Positions 1 to 8,959 are shown, counted from the first letter of the stretch. The stretch is 43,927 nucleotides of DNA from Candidatus Blautia stercorigallinarum (GCA_019112785.1 DXIQ01000049.1:1-43927), one strand, 5' to 3'. A program made the numbers and translations. Notes: generated by a model not told the origin, from the letters alone.

Positions 1-309
1 CGGGGAAAAGTAACCAGTCATCCCTGTGCTTACGGAGTTTTCTGCTGTGCCGCCGGGATCCCTCTGGAGGATTCTATGGCAGCCTTTCTTTATGCCCAGA
101 CCTCTGCTATGGTCACAAACTGTGTAAAGACCATTCCTCTGAGCCAGTCAGAGGGACAGAAGATCCTTCTCTCCCTCCACCAGGTTCTGGAAGAAGTTCT
201 TTTTCTTGTGACTACAGCGGGAGAAGAAATGTTCTGCGCTTCTGCCCCCGGCTTTGACCTGCGGGCGATCCAGCATGAAAGTCTGTATTCCCGGCTGTAT
301 ATGTCCTGA
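1..309 (+). CDS. ureF: Urease accessory protein UreF, C-terminal part (5' truncated by window edge)
   Basis: The frame is open from base 1 and ends with TGA at 307-309, so the start lies outside the window. The visible residues include the HPCAYGVFCCAAG stretch, the conserved UreF segment (usually HPVAYGVxxAAxG), followed by a helical region. UreF is a cytoplasmic chaperone that joins UreD and UreG on apo-urease and gates GTP-dependent nickel delivery. The order ureF-ureG-ureD is typical, so the structural genes ureABC and ureE are expected just upstream. An internal ATG at 76 would give only 77 residues and would cut the conserved block, so it is not the real start. Confidence 0.9.
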   Translation, partial: RGKVTSHPCAYGVFCCAAGIPLEDSMAAFLYAQTSAMVTNCVKTIPLSQSEGQKILLSLHQVLEEVLFLVTTAGEEMFCASAPGFDLRAIQHESLYSRLYMS

Positions 310-331
310 TACAGGGATATTCCTGTGTCAG
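306..331. repeat. Imperfect 26-bp palindrome at the end of ureF
   Basis: CTGATACAGG at 306-315 faces CCTGTGTCAG at 322-331 around GATATT, with wobble pairs only. It overlaps the ureF stop codon and is not followed by a T tract. It is probably an RNA hairpin separating ureF from ureG (processing or partial attenuation). No function can be assigned. Confidence 0.4.
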
Positions 332-435
332 ACTTTCCTGTCCGCCTCTGCGGACTCCTTTATGCATGAAAGACCCGGACCTCTTCTCCTTTCGGCCGGG
401 CTCTCATAGTAAACATAGAAAGAAGGAACACAATT

Positions 436-1044
436 ATGTCTTATGTAAAAATCGGCGTAGCCGGCCCTGTCGGTTCCGGTAAGACCGCTCTCATAGAAGC
501 CCTTACCCGGCGCATGGCCAAAGATTACAGTATCGGTGTTATCACCAATGATATCTATACCAAAGAGGATGCGGAATTCCTGGCGAAAAACAGTATCATG
601 CCTCTGGAAAGGATCACCGGCGTGGAAACCGGCGGCTGTCCTCACACAGCGATCCGGGAAGACGCTTCCATGAATCTGGAAGCTGTAGAAGAAATGGCGG
701 AAAAATTTCCGGATATTGAGCTGTTTTTCATAGAAAGCGGCGGAGACAACCTTTCCGCTACCTTCTCCCCGGAACTGGCTGACGCCACCATCTTTGTCAT
801 TGATGTGGCAGAAGGCGACAAGATCCCCAGAAAAGGAGGTCCCGGGATCACCCGTTCCGATCTGCTGGTGATCAATAAGATCGACCTGGCTCCCTATGTA
901 GGGGCAAGCCTGGAAGTTATGGAAAGAGATTCCAAAAAAATGCGTGGCGACCGTCCTTTCCTGTTCACGAACATCCGCAGCGGCGAACATGTGGATCAGG
1001 TAGTGGAATGGATCAAGAAAAACGTACTTTTGGAGGGAATGTAA
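436..1044 (+). CDS. ureG: Urease accessory GTPase UreG
   Basis: The 202-residue product has the full length of the SIMIBI-class GTPase UreG. The P-loop GPVGSGKT lies at residues 10-17. The [17 protein letters not shown] block contains the Cys-Pro-His motif that binds nickel between the two protomers, and ESGGDN and NKIDLAP follow in the expected order. UreG uses GTP hydrolysis to insert nickel into urease together with UreF and UreD. A purine-rich AGAAAGAAGGA lies before the ATG. The stop codon overlaps the ureD start, indicating translational coupling. The 126-nt spacer after ureF carries the palindrome listed separately. Confidence 0.96.
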   Translation: MSYVKIGVAGPVGSGKTALIEALTRRMAKDYSIGVITNDIYTKEDAEFLAKNSIMPLERITGVETGGCPHTAIREDASMNLEAVEEMAEKFPDIELFFIESGGDNLSATFSPELADATIFVIDVAEGDKIPRKGGPGITRSDLLVINKIDLAPYVGASLEVMERDSKKMRGDRPFLFTNIRSGEHVDQVVEWIKKNVLLEGM

Positions 1045-1844
1045 TGCCAGAAGAAAAAAATCCCTATGGAAAAGTCTCCCGCTTTTCCATTACCGCCGGT
1101 ACCCGGGAGGGCCAGACCATACTGGAAGACTTTTCCTATACTTCTCCCTTTAAGATCATGCAGCCCTTTCCCCTGAAAGGCGGCGGGATCCAGGTCATGA
1201 TGCTGGCTGCTTCTCCCGGGATCATGGCGGGAGATCTCCAGGAATTTTCTTTTCATATAAAAGAAGGCGCCAGGACCGAATTTATCTCCCAGTCCTACGA
1301 TAAGGTCCATTATATGGAAGAAGGAAAGGCCGGCAGACATACCTCTGTTTTCGTAGAGAAAGGGGGCACCTTTTTCTTCCATCCTCAGCCTATGATCCCT
1401 TTTAAAGGCTCTGCCTTTGAAAATACCATGGAGATCCGGCTGGAGGATGAAAGCTCCCGGTTCTTTATGAGTGAGATCCTTTCCTGCGGACGATACGCCA
1501 GAGGAGAAAAATTTGCCTATCGTTTCTACCACAATCTGGTCCGGATCTACAGAAAAGGAAAACTGATCTACCGGGACAATACCCGGTATGATCCTGTACT
1601 TTTCTCTATGGACAGTATGGGAATGTATGAGTCCTATACTCATCTGGCCTGTATCTTCCTTACTCCGCCAGAAGATCCTGAAAGCTTTGTATCCAAAGTT
1701 ACAGATTTTCTGGAAAATACTTCGGATATCACCGGAGGTATTACCCGGCTGCCCCAGGGAGACCTGGCAGTCCGCATCCTGGGAAGACGTGGACAGGTGC
1801 TGGAAGAATTATCTCAAAAAATCCTGCTGTGCAGCGGCCTATAA
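1044..1844 (+). CDS. ureD: Urease accessory protein UreD (UreH)
   Basis: The 266-residue product is of UreD size and holds the family landmarks: PFKIMQPFP, ASPGIMAGD and a late SxxKVHYM-type segment. UreD binds apo-urease first and forms the scaffold on which UreF and UreG assemble for nickel loading. The ATG at 1044 was chosen because it overlaps the ureG stop (TAATG) and follows GGAGGG at 1032-1037; a longer frame from 1008 would only overlap ureG. It is the last gene of the urease operon: an intrinsic terminator begins inside its last codons. Confidence 0.94.
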   Translation: MPEEKNPYGKVSRFSITAGTREGQTILEDFSYTSPFKIMQPFPLKGGGIQVMMLAASPGIMAGDLQEFSFHIKEGARTEFISQSYDKVHYMEEGKAGRHTSVFVEKGGTFFFHPQPMIPFKGSAFENTMEIRLEDESSRFFMSEILSCGRYARGEKFAYRFYHNLVRIYRKGKLIYRDNTRYDPVLFSMDSMGMYESYTHLACIFLTPPEDPESFVSKVTDFLENTSDITGGITRLPQGDLAVRILGRRGQVLEELSQKILLCSGL

Positions 1845-1866
1845 AGGCTGAGGCACAGCATTTTTT
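1825..1866 (+). terminator. Intrinsic terminator of the urease operon
   Basis: TGCTGTGC at 1825-1832 pairs with GCACAGCA at 1853-1860, with an inner GCC/GGC helix, and is directly followed by TTTTTT at 1861-1866. The 5' arm lies in the last ureD codons. Confidence 0.85.
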
Positions 1867-1875
1867 CTTTTTCTC

Positions 1876-1904
1876 TTGACATCCCTTCTATACCTTCATA
1901 TAAT
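1876..1904 (+). promoter_or_regulatory. Consensus sigma-A promoter of the marR-MFS operon
   Basis: TTGACA at 1876-1881 and TATAAT at 1899-1904 are both perfect consensus hexamers with a 17-bp spacer. They lie 65 bp before the marR ATG. Such a strong promoter fits a repressor-controlled efflux operon. Confidence 0.88.
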
Positions 1905-1934
1905 TATCTCAAATAATTACTAAAGATAATTATT
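1901..1934. promoter_or_regulatory. Probable MarR operator (overlapping AT-rich inverted repeats)
   Basis: TAATTATC at 1901-1908 is repeated inverted as GATAATTA at 1925-1932, and AATAATTA at 1912-1919 is inverted as TAATTATT at 1927-1934. The cluster starts in the -10 box and covers the transcription start, the usual place for MarR autorepression. Assignment to the adjacent MarR protein is inference. Confidence 0.6.
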
Positions 1935-1968
1935 TATGGTAATCAAATTCAGAAAGGAGGAATAACAC

Positions 1969-2451
1969 ATGGAAATATCTGATGTAAAGGAGTTTCTCTC
2001 TGCCTGCCAGGAAGCCAAGCGCATTACGGAACTGATGCCTCCTCTTCCCAAAGGGATGTCTCCCAGGCATATCTATGTGATCGACGCAGTGTTTCAGTTA
2101 AGTCAGTGCCAGGAACAGGTGATGGTCAGCGATGTAAGTAAACTGCTGGGCGTTACCAGGCCAAGTATCACCAAAGTGATCCAGGAACTGGAAAAGCTGA
2201 AGGTTCTCACCAAAATTCCTGACCAGGAAGACAAAAGGATCGTTCACATAGCTCTGACGCCTTTAGGGCAGAAATACTATGATTTTTATGTAGGAGGATA
2301 TCACTCCTGGCTGGCGAGTAATTTCCAGAACATTTCTCCGGAAGATCTCTCTGCAGCCGCAAATACCATTCACCGGGTACTGGAGATCATGAAAAATCTG
2401 GATATTACCGCCCACAAGGAAAAAAGAAAGGAAATAGAAGAAAATGAATGA
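1969..2451 (+). CDS. MarR-family transcriptional regulator
   Basis: The 160-residue product has the MarR layout: an N-terminal dimerisation helix, a winged helix-turn-helix at about residues 38-110 with recognition helix RPSITKVIQELEK, a wing at DKRIVHIALT, and C-terminal dimerisation helices. MarR proteins bind palindromic operators as dimers and release them when they bind small aromatic ligands. AAAGGAGG lies 9 bases before the ATG. The stop overlaps the start of the downstream MFS pump (shared ATGA), so the pair is co-translated, and it most likely represses its own operon through the operator at 1901-1934. The ligand is not predictable. Confidence 0.9.
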   Translation: MEISDVKEFLSACQEAKRITELMPPLPKGMSPRHIYVIDAVFQLSQCQEQVMVSDVSKLLGVTRPSITKVIQELEKLKVLTKIPDQEDKRIVHIALTPLGQKYYDFYVGGYHSWLASNFQNISPEDLSAAANTIHRVLEIMKNLDITAHKEKRKEIEENE

Positions 2452-3856
2452 ATCAGAAAAGAAAATTGATGCGAAGCTGATCTTTTCCATCATTGCCGCA
2501 GGGATCATGTCCTTCTCCGGCGTAGTAGTGGAAACTGCCATGAATGTTACCTTCCCTACTCTGATGGAAGAATTCGGCATCGGAACTTCTACCGTGCAGT
2601 GGATCACTACCGGATACCTTCTTATTCTGGCTATGATCATACCTGCATCTTCTTATTTGAAAAAACGCTTTACCTTAAAGAAATTATTTGTCACTGCCAT
2701 CTGCCTGTTCCTGATCGGAACCATAATGGCTGCTGTTACCCCGGTATTTTCCCTCCTGCTTCTGGGCCGTCTGATCCAGGGTGTGGGAACAGGTATCGCC
2801 CTGCCTCTGATGTTTAATATCGTACTGGAACAGGTTCCTGCCGAAAAACTGGGACTGATGATGGGAATTGCCTCCCTGATCACAGCCATGGCTCCTGCTG
2901 TAGGACCTTCCGTTGGAGGTATGTTAGTAAGCAATTTCGGATGGAGAATGATCTTCATCTCTCTGATCCCATTGCTCCTGCTCTCCTTTTTCCTGGGAGT
3001 TTTTTCTATCCGTCAGGTAACAGAAACAGAAAAAATTTCTTTCCAGTGGCTGGACTACATATTTCTGGCTGCAGGCTTCGCCTGCTTTATCTTTGCCACC
3101 AGTACAGCCTCAGGCGCAGGATGGATCAGCGTCCAGGTACTGGGACTTCTGGCAGCCAGCATTATCTGTATCGCGATATTCTGTCTGAAATGTAAAAAAA
3201 GCGAAACACCCCTGATCGATATCCGGGTATTTTGCTGCATTCCTTTCAGCCTCAGTGTACTGGTCCTTGTTTTCATTCAGTTTATCTGTCTGGGACTTGG
3301 ATTCCTGATCCCCAACTATGCCCAGCTTGTACTTGGTGAAGAAGCCTTCCTGGCAGGGTGCCTTCTCCTTCCCGGCTGTATCATCGGCGCTATCCTCTCT
3401 CCTATAAGCGGCAGGATCCTGGACCGTTTCGGAGCAAAGAAGCCTATCCTTTCCGGTAACTTCTGTATTATCCTGGCAACGGTATGCTTCAGTATCTTTG
3501 CTTTACGGCTGAACATTGGAACCTTTATCGTATTCTATATATTCTTTGCCTTCGGTCAGGGCTTCTCTGTAGGAAACACCATGACCAACGGCTTAAAACA
3601 GCTGACTCCGGAGTTAAATCCTGACGGAAACGCAGTGATCAATACCCTTCAGCAGCTGGCAGGCGCCATTGGCACCTCCATTATCACCACCATAGTAGCG
3701 GCCTCCCAGGCAAAGCTTCCTGACGATCTGGCAACAGCCACTGCCCAGGGTACTCAGTATTCCTTCTATCTTCTGGCAGTGCTAGCTGTAGCTGTGATCT
3801 GCTGCTCTTTAGGCGTCTTTGCACTTACCGGAAAAAAGAAGAAGCTGTCGCATTAA
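2444..3856 (+). CDS. MFS drug:H+ antiporter, DHA2 (14-TM, EmrB/QacA) family
   Basis: The 470-residue product consists almost wholly of hydrophobic segments, about fourteen, consistent with the DHA2 family. It carries a motif A-like loop between TM2 and TM3 (LKKRFTLKKLFV), the motif B-like GRLIQGVGTGIALPL and the antiporter motif C GPSVGGML in TM5. Related pumps export lipophilic drugs or bile-acid-like compounds in exchange for protons across the cytoplasmic membrane. It overlaps marR by 8 nt and has no promoter of its own, so export is probably induced when the MarR protein binds its ligand. The substrate is unknown. No clear terminator follows before the convergent neighbour. Confidence 0.9.
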   Translation: MNESEKKIDAKLIFSIIAAGIMSFSGVVVETAMNVTFPTLMEEFGIGTSTVQWITTGYLLILAMIIPASSYLKKRFTLKKLFVTAICLFLIGTIMAAVTPVFSLLLLGRLIQGVGTGIALPLMFNIVLEQVPAEKLGLMMGIASLITAMAPAVGPSVGGMLVSNFGWRMIFISLIPLLLLSFFLGVFSIRQVTETEKISFQWLDYIFLAAGFACFIFATSTASGAGWISVQVLGLLAASIICIAIFCLKCKKSETPLIDIRVFCCIPFSLSVLVLVFIQFICLGLGFLIPNYAQLVLGEEAFLAGCLLLPGCIIGAILSPISGRILDRFGAKKPILSGNFCIILATVCFSIFALRLNIGTFIVFYIFFAFGQGFSVGNTMTNGLKQLTPELNPDGNAVINTLQQLAGAIGTSIITTIVAASQAKLPDDLATATAQGTQYSFYLLAVLAVAVICCSLGVFALTGKKKKLSH

Positions 3857-3913
3857 TCATGATTGAGAATATTTAGTGCAACAGCTCCGTAGCTTTGTCT
3901 GATCATTCTGAGA

Positions 3914-4678
3914 TTACAGAAAGAATGAGGACAATAAGATACAGATTCCCATGAGAATGGGCTGATGAAGTACATATACCCAGATGGTTTTCCTTCCGAT
4001 AACTGACAGTAAAGGGATCCGGACGCTTAGTAAGCTCCGGATTCCTTTGCTTTTCATAAGAACAGGATACAAAAACCATCCTGTCCAGTACAGGAAGATC
4101 CAGGGCAGCACAGGAAAGTAATCACTGGAATAAAATCCCGGTCCCGGAAATCCCAGAATTGTGAAAATACCGGAGTACAATCCATCCGGGAGACGCAAGA
4201 TTTCTCCCCCTATCTGGAGATAGCCGTTCTGAATATGATAAGTCAGAGCAAACAGTATCAGACAGATCCCGGCTCCCAGAAGAGGCGGGATCTTTTCTCC
4301 TGATTTTGAAAAAGGAATGGTCAGTAACACCCCGCATCCAATAAAATTAAGGATACCGAAAAGGATCACTTCATCCGGGATAGCCAGCCAGGTCACAGCG
4401 GTGATCAGCAGGCCCAGACCATTAAGGAGCAGACCTCTTTTCAGACTGTTGGCAGCTCCGAATCTCCAGGAAAAACCGGAGATCAGGATAAAACTCCAGC
4501 AGATCCCCTGCTGCCAGAGGAAAGAAGCGGTCGATCCCAGCCAGTCAGGGTTCTGCCCGTATATAACAAAAATATCATAAGAAAAATGATAAAGGACCAT
4601 GTTGATCAGGGCAAGACCCCGCAGAGCATCTACAAGGTAATATCTGGTCTTGGTTTTTCCCGTTACAGACTCTGTCAT
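3914..4678 (-). CDS. DUF1624 / heparan-alpha-glucosaminide N-acetyltransferase-like membrane protein
   Basis: The 254-residue protein starts with the family signature YYLVDALRGLALINMVLYHF, where Arg-Gly sits at the start of TM1 and His near its end. About seven more hydrophobic helices follow. This is the catalytic-domain fold of the HGSNAT/YeiB-like acyltransferases, thought to move acetyl groups across the membrane onto sugars; the bacterial substrates are largely unknown. GGAG lies a few bases before the ATG. It follows the GH13 glucosidase gene by 84 nt on the same strand and may be co-transcribed. It converges on the MFS gene with only 57 nt between the stops. Confidence 0.8.
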   Translation of the reverse strand: MTESVTGKTKTRYYLVDALRGLALINMVLYHFSYDIFVIYGQNPDWLGSTASFLWQQGICWSFILISGFSWRFGAANSLKRGLLLNGLGLLITAVTWLAIPDEVILFGILNFIGCGVLLTIPFSKSGEKIPPLLGAGICLILFALTYHIQNGYLQIGGEILRLPDGLYSGIFTILGFPGPGFYSSDYFPVLPWIFLYWTGWFLYPVLMKSKGIRSLLSVRIPLLSVIGRKTIWVYVLHQPILMGICILLSSFFL

Positions 4679-4762
4679 TTTTTCACTCCTATACCAAACT
4701 GTTTTTCAAAAACTGGTTTCCCGCTCAAATAGATTTTCTCTTCAGCCTCTGTATCCCCTTCT

Positions 4763-6424
4763 CTATCTGATATAAACAGCTGCTTCCCAGGGAGCAAAAG
4801 CCCGGCTCTCCAATGGCTTCTCCGGATAGTTTCCGATGAGGAATTTTGTCTTTTCTTTCTCCCATTCTTCCGGCATTGTAAAAGCAGCTTCCTGGTCCGA
4901 AAAATTCAGCACTACAAACATTTTCTGGTCCTGATCATTCCTCTCGTAAATATATAGCTGCTGATTATCCGGCTCATATTCTTTAAAATCCCCGTATACC
5001 GCAATAAGATTCTCTTTTCTCATACGGATCAGCTTCTGCATGTAATGAAAGATAGAATCCTCGTCTGCCAGAGCTTCTTTTACATTGATCTCTTTGTAGT
5101 TGGGATTTACCTTCAACCAGGGAGTTCCGGTGGTAAAACCGCCGTTTTCCTCATCACTCCACTGCATAGGAGTTCTGGCATTGTCTCTTGCCCGGTAGCG
5201 GATACCGTCTAAGAGTTTCTCGGGATCTTCCCCGCCCTTTATGACTCTTTCTTTCCAGCAGTTGTGGATCTCCACATCATCATAGTCTTCAATAGAGTCA
5301 AAAGAAACATTGGTCATGCCAATCTCTTCTCCCTGATAGATGTAAGGAGTCCCCTGCATAGTCATCAGCATAGTATAAAGGAGCTTCTGGCTCTCTTTCC
5401 GGTATTCCCTGTCATTGCCTCTTCTGGAAACGGTTCTTGGCTGGTCATGATTGGTCCAGTAAAGGCTGTTCCATGCCTTTCCGTTCATGGCCACCTGCCA
5501 TTTACTGAGGACTGCCTTTAATTCCGGCAGAGGCACTTTCCGATAAGCCCATCTCTCCCCGTCTACGGTATCCAGGTCATCATGCTCAAACTGGAAGACC
5601 ATGTTCAGCTCATGGGTATCCTTCCCTGCATATTTGAGAGCCTCATCCAGAGGGACATCGGACATTTCCCCTACGGTCATAATATCGTATCTGGAAAGGA
5701 CCTCCCGGTTCATCTCATGGAAAAACTCGTGGATCCTGGGTCCGTTCTGATAATTTTCCGCTCCGATCCTTCCCTTCCTGGGGATCCCGTCAGGAAGTCC
5801 CGGAACCTTGGAGTAAAGGTTTGCCACGTCCATTCGGAATCCGTCGCAGCCCATATCCAGCCAGAACTTCATCATATCATAGATCTCATAGCGCACCTTC
5901 TCATTTTCCCAGTTCAGATCCGGCTGCTTTCTGGTAAACAGATGAAGATAATACTGTCCTGTAGTCTCATCAAATTCCCAGGCAGGGCCGGAAAAATAAG
6001 AAGTCCAGTTGTTAGGCTCCTTACCATCTTTGGGATCTCTCCAGATGTAATAGTCCCTGTAAGGATTGTCCTTGGATTTTCTGGACTCCACAAACCAGGG
6101 ATGCTCATCTGAAGTATGATTTACCACCAGGTCCATGACCAGCTTCATACCTCTTTCGTGAATCCCCGTCAGCAGAGTTTTAAAATCCTCCATAGTGCCG
6201 AACTCATCCATGATATCCCGGTAGTCGGAAATATCATAGCCATTGTCGTCATTAGGGGATTTGTAACAGGGAGACAGCCAGATCACATCAATGCCCAGTT
6301 CCTTCAGATAGTCCAGCTTACTGATGATCCCGGGCAGATCTCCGATCCCGTCTCCGTTGGAATCCATAAAGCTGCGGGGGTAAATCTGATATACCACCGC
6401 CTCTTTCCACCATGCTCTTTCCAT
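4763..6424 (-). CDS. malL: Oligo-1,6-glucosidase / alpha-glucosidase, GH13
   Basis: The 553 residues match the usual length of GH13 subfamily 31 enzymes. The four conserved regions are present: DLVVNHTS (residues 98-105), GFRMDV with nucleophile Asp199, the acid/base Glu253 in VGEMSD, and TNHDQPR with Asp327. Val200, directly after the nucleophile, is the residue type linked to alpha-1,6 preference (alpha-1,4 enzymes often have Thr). The product should hydrolyse isomaltose-type and starch-derived oligosaccharides in the cytoplasm, as no signal peptide is visible. GGAGG precedes the ATG. No sugar transporter is adjacent, so substrate uptake must be encoded elsewhere. Trehalose-6-phosphate hydrolase is a related but less likely alternative. 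Confidence 0.9.
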   Translation of the reverse strand: MERAWWKEAVVYQIYPRSFMDSNGDGIGDLPGIISKLDYLKELGIDVIWLSPCYKSPNDDNGYDISDYRDIMDEFGTMEDFKTLLTGIHERGMKLVMDLVVNHTSDEHPWFVESRKSKDNPYRDYYIWRDPKDGKEPNNWTSYFSGPAWEFDETTGQYYLHLFTRKQPDLNWENEKVRYEIYDMMKFWLDMGCDGFRMDVANLYSKVPGLPDGIPRKGRIGAENYQNGPRIHEFFHEMNREVLSRYDIMTVGEMSDVPLDEALKYAGKDTHELNMVFQFEHDDLDTVDGERWAYRKVPLPELKAVLSKWQVAMNGKAWNSLYWTNHDQPRTVSRRGNDREYRKESQKLLYTMLMTMQGTPYIYQGEEIGMTNVSFDSIEDYDDVEIHNCWKERVIKGGEDPEKLLDGIRYRARDNARTPMQWSDEENGGFTTGTPWLKVNPNYKEINVKEALADEDSIFHYMQKLIRMRKENLIAVYGDFKEYEPDNQQLYIYERNDQDQKMFVVLNFSDQEAAFTMPEEWEKEKTKFLIGNYPEKPLESRAFAPWEAAVYIR

Positions 6425-6453
6425 AGTGTTGTACCTCCGTTGTCATTAATATG

Positions 6454-6483
6454 ATGTCAGGGTAGACCTTTTGACCCTGATAT
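6454..6483 (-). terminator. Hairpin after alaX (weak terminator or processing site)
   Basis: TCAGGGT at 6457-6463 and ACCCTGA at 6474-6480 form a stem, extendable by three pairs with one wobble, starting at the alaX stop codon on the minus strand. No clear U tract follows, so termination before the glucosidase gene would be partial. Confidence 0.4.
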
Positions 6484-7664
6484 CATAAATTTTGTATAAA
6501 CTCTTTGAGTGCCTGCTCTTCTCCGTGGAGAGACCCCTGTATCATAGGGGGCCGTCCGCCGCCCTTTCCCTGGAAACGGGCGTTCAGTTTCTTTCCGGCG
6601 TCCTGTATATCCCGGGATCTGCTTCCCAGCACATACTGGTAGCCTTCTTCATCACTTCCAACAAAAACTCCGGCAAATCCTTCTGTCATATCCATAGCCG
6701 CATTGACAAAATTTCTTCTGGCCCCTGCATCCAGCTCTTCAACAAAAAGAAAGATACTTTTTCCCGGATCTGTCTTAGCCTGGTTTCCTGCTTCTTCCAG
6801 GCAGAGATCCACATACCTCTGCTGAAGGTTTTTGATCTTTTCTTTCTGACGGTTTACTTCCTGTCCCAGGCGTTCCACCGCCTGAGCTGTGTCCTCCTGC
6901 TTTGCAGAAAGCAGATTGGAGATCTTCACCACATTTCGTTCTTTCATCCGGTAATCCGAAAGAGCCCGGAATCCGCAGAGCATAGATACCCGCATGCCGC
7001 CTTTATAATGGATAGCGCCTACGATCTTGATCAGGCCTATGCTCCCGGTTTCTTTTACATGGGGAGCACAGCAGGCGCAGCTGTCATACCCGGGGATCTG
7101 AACGATCCGCACCTGGCCTTCAATCTCGATCTTGCTTCTGTATGTAATATTTTTTAATTCTTCTTCACTTGGATACAGGACCACTACCGGGATATTCTCC
7201 GCCACCGCCTGGTTGGCTTCCATCTCGATCTGTTCCAGATCCTCCTGGGTGAGAACCCCGTCATAGTCCATAGTAACTTCTTCGGCTCCCAGATGAAAGC
7301 CTACGTTATGATATCCGAAATGCCGGTTTACCAGCCCGGATACGATATGCTCTCCCGTATGCTGCTGCATCTTGGAAAACCGTTCCTCAAAGTCCAGTTT
7401 CCCTTTGATCTCCTCTCCTTCTTTTACGGGAGAAGTAATATAGTGAAAAACTATCCCATCCTTTTCCTGGACATCTGTCACAGGGATCTCTCGGCCGTCT
7501 TCTGTATAAAAAAAGCCAGTATCGGCGCTCTGTCCTCCTCCTTCGGGGAAAAAGGCAGTTCTCGTAAGAACTGCCTGATAACTTTCCCCTGATCCGGTAC
7601 AGGACAATACCCTGGCCTGAAATTCTTTTGTATAACTGTCTTTATAAAAAAGTTTTTCTGTCAT
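6483..7664 (-). CDS. alaX: AlaX-type alanyl-tRNA editing protein with DHHA1 domain
   Basis: The 393-residue product lacks the aminoacylation core of alanyl-tRNA synthetase but keeps its editing half. It has an N-terminal beta-barrel with FFPEGGGQ (residues 38-45), the zinc-binding HxxxH of the editing site (His102, His106), the second metal pair Cys198/His202 in CACCAPH, a coiled coil at about 250-290, and a C-terminal DHHA1 region with GGGRPPMIQG. It should hydrolyse Ser- or Gly-tRNA(Ala) in trans, as the long AlaX type. Its ATG overlaps the homoserine dehydrogenase stop (ATGA), and the ribosome binding site GGAGG lies inside that gene, so translation is coupled. Confidence 0.92.
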   Translation of the reverse strand: MTEKLFYKDSYTKEFQARVLSCTGSGESYQAVLTRTAFFPEGGGQSADTGFFYTEDGREIPVTDVQEKDGIVFHYITSPVKEGEEIKGKLDFEERFSKMQQHTGEHIVSGLVNRHFGYHNVGFHLGAEEVTMDYDGVLTQEDLEQIEMEANQAVAENIPVVVLYPSEEELKNITYRSKIEIEGQVRIVQIPGYDSCACCAPHVKETGSIGLIKIVGAIHYKGGMRVSMLCGFRALSDYRMKERNVVKISNLLSAKQEDTAQAVERLGQEVNRQKEKIKNLQQRYVDLCLEEAGNQAKTDPGKSIFLFVEELDAGARRNFVNAAMDMTEGFAGVFVGSDEEGYQYVLGSRSRDIQDAGKKLNARFQGKGGGRPPMIQGSLHGEEQALKEFIQNL

Positions 7665-8959
7665 CTTTCGCCTCCGTATACCCGGATCACAGAAGATACT
7701 TTATGTACCGCATTCAATCCTTCCACGATCATCATAGCGTCATTAAAGTTTCCTTCTCTTACCTTGGATGTTACGACTACGATCTCCGCCAGATCCCCGT
7801 CTTTGTGCTTCTGGATCATCTGGGCAATGCTTACATTATTATTTCCCAGCACACTGGCGATCCCCGCCAGCACACCGGGGCGGTCATCTACATGAAGGCG
7901 CATAAAGAAACGGCTTTCAATATCTTCCGCCTCTTTCACAGGGATGTTCTTATAGCAGGTGCAGCTGATCCTTCCGGTACAGTTGAAGAGAATATTCCGC
8001 ACAATATCGAATACATCTCCCACTATGGCGCTGGCCGTGGGCATCTCCCCGGCTCCTCTTCCATAGAACATGGCATCTCCTACTGCGTCGCCTTTCACGA
8101 AAACCGCGTTATAAGAATCATTTACCGTAGCCAGAGGATGATCCTGAGGAACCAGCATAGGCTGGACCCGCACCTCAATACCGGAGTCTGTATTTCTTGC
8201 CAGACCCATAAGTTTGATCACACAGCCCAGCTCTCTGGCATAGCGGATGTCCTTTGCGGAAATATGCGTGATCCCCTCTGTGATCACAGCCTCAAAAGTC
8301 ACTCTGGAATTAAAGGCAATGGAGGCCAGGATGGCCATCTTTCTTCCTGCATCCAGTCCCTGGATATCCGCAGTAGGATCTGCCTCTGCATAGCCCAGTC
8401 TGGTAGCCAGAGCCAGAGCCTCCGCAAATTCCATGCCCTCCTGAGTCATTTTCGTAAGGATAAAGTTGGTAGTACCGTTGACGATACCCACCACCTCTGA
8501 CAGATGATTTCCTGCCAGACACTGTTTCAGAGGCCGGATAATAGGGATGCCGCCGGCTACCGCTGCCTCAAATAAAAAGTCCCGGCCATTTTCAGCCGCA
8601 CAGTCCAACACTTCCTGTCCATGGGAAGCCACCAGGTCTTTGTTGGCTGTCACCACATGCTTTCCGGATTTTAATGCCTCCAGCATATAAGTTTTGGCCG
8701 GTTCGATACCGCCCATAACTTCTATTACGATCTCAATGGATTCGTCCTCCAGGATTTCTTTCCAGTTATTGGTCAGAAGTTCCGGCTCTTCGATCTTGGC
8801 CGCTGCCTTTTTCAGATTCCGGACCAGGATCTTTTTGATCTCCACCCTGGCTCCGATCTTGTCTTCCATGTCCTCCTGCTGCATTTTCAGGACTTTGTAC
8901 ACGCCGGTACCTACTGTTCCAAGACCCAGAAGGGCCACATTAATCACTTTTTTGCTCAT
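7661..8959 (-). CDS. hom: Homoserine dehydrogenase with ACT domain
   Basis: The 432-residue enzyme has an N-terminal Rossmann motif GLGTVG (residues 11-16), TANKDLVA for the catalytic region, GIVNGTTNFILTKM, the ADPTADIQGLDAGRK block that binds substrate, and a C-terminal ACT domain from about residue 350. It reduces aspartate semialdehyde to homoserine with NAD(P)H, the branch point to threonine and methionine. The ACT domain suggests feedback control, probably by threonine. The start overlaps the end of the PHP gene by 20 nt and the stop overlaps alaX by 4 nt. A co-transcribed homoserine kinase or threonine synthase is absent. Confidence 0.95.
   Translation of the reverse strand: MSKKVINVALLGLGTVGTGVYKVLKMQQEDMEDKIGARVEIKKILVRNLKKAAAKIEEPELLTNNWKEILEDESIEIVIEVMGGIEPAKTYMLEALKSGKHVVTANKDLVASHGQEVLDCAAENGRDFLFEAAVAGGIPIIRPLKQCLAGNHLSEVVGIVNGTTNFILTKMTQEGMEFAEALALATRLGYAEADPTADIQGLDAGRKMAILASIAFNSRVTFEAVITEGITHISAKDIRYARELGCVIKLMGLARNTDSGIEVRVQPMLVPQDHPLATVNDSYNAVFVKGDAVGDAMFYGRGAGEMPTASAIVGDVFDIVRNILFNCTGRISCTCYKNIPVKEAEDIESRFFMRLHVDDRPGVLAGIASVLGNNNVSIAQMIQKHKDGDLAEIVVVTSKVREGNFNDAMMIVEGLNAVHKVSSVIRVYGGER

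Noticed and set aside
4693-4720. AT-rich inverted repeat (AAAC...GTTTTT / AAAAAC...GTTT) between the glucosidase and DUF1624 genes
   Set aside because: A loop of about one base makes it a poor RNA hairpin, and there is no sign of termination or a protein site.
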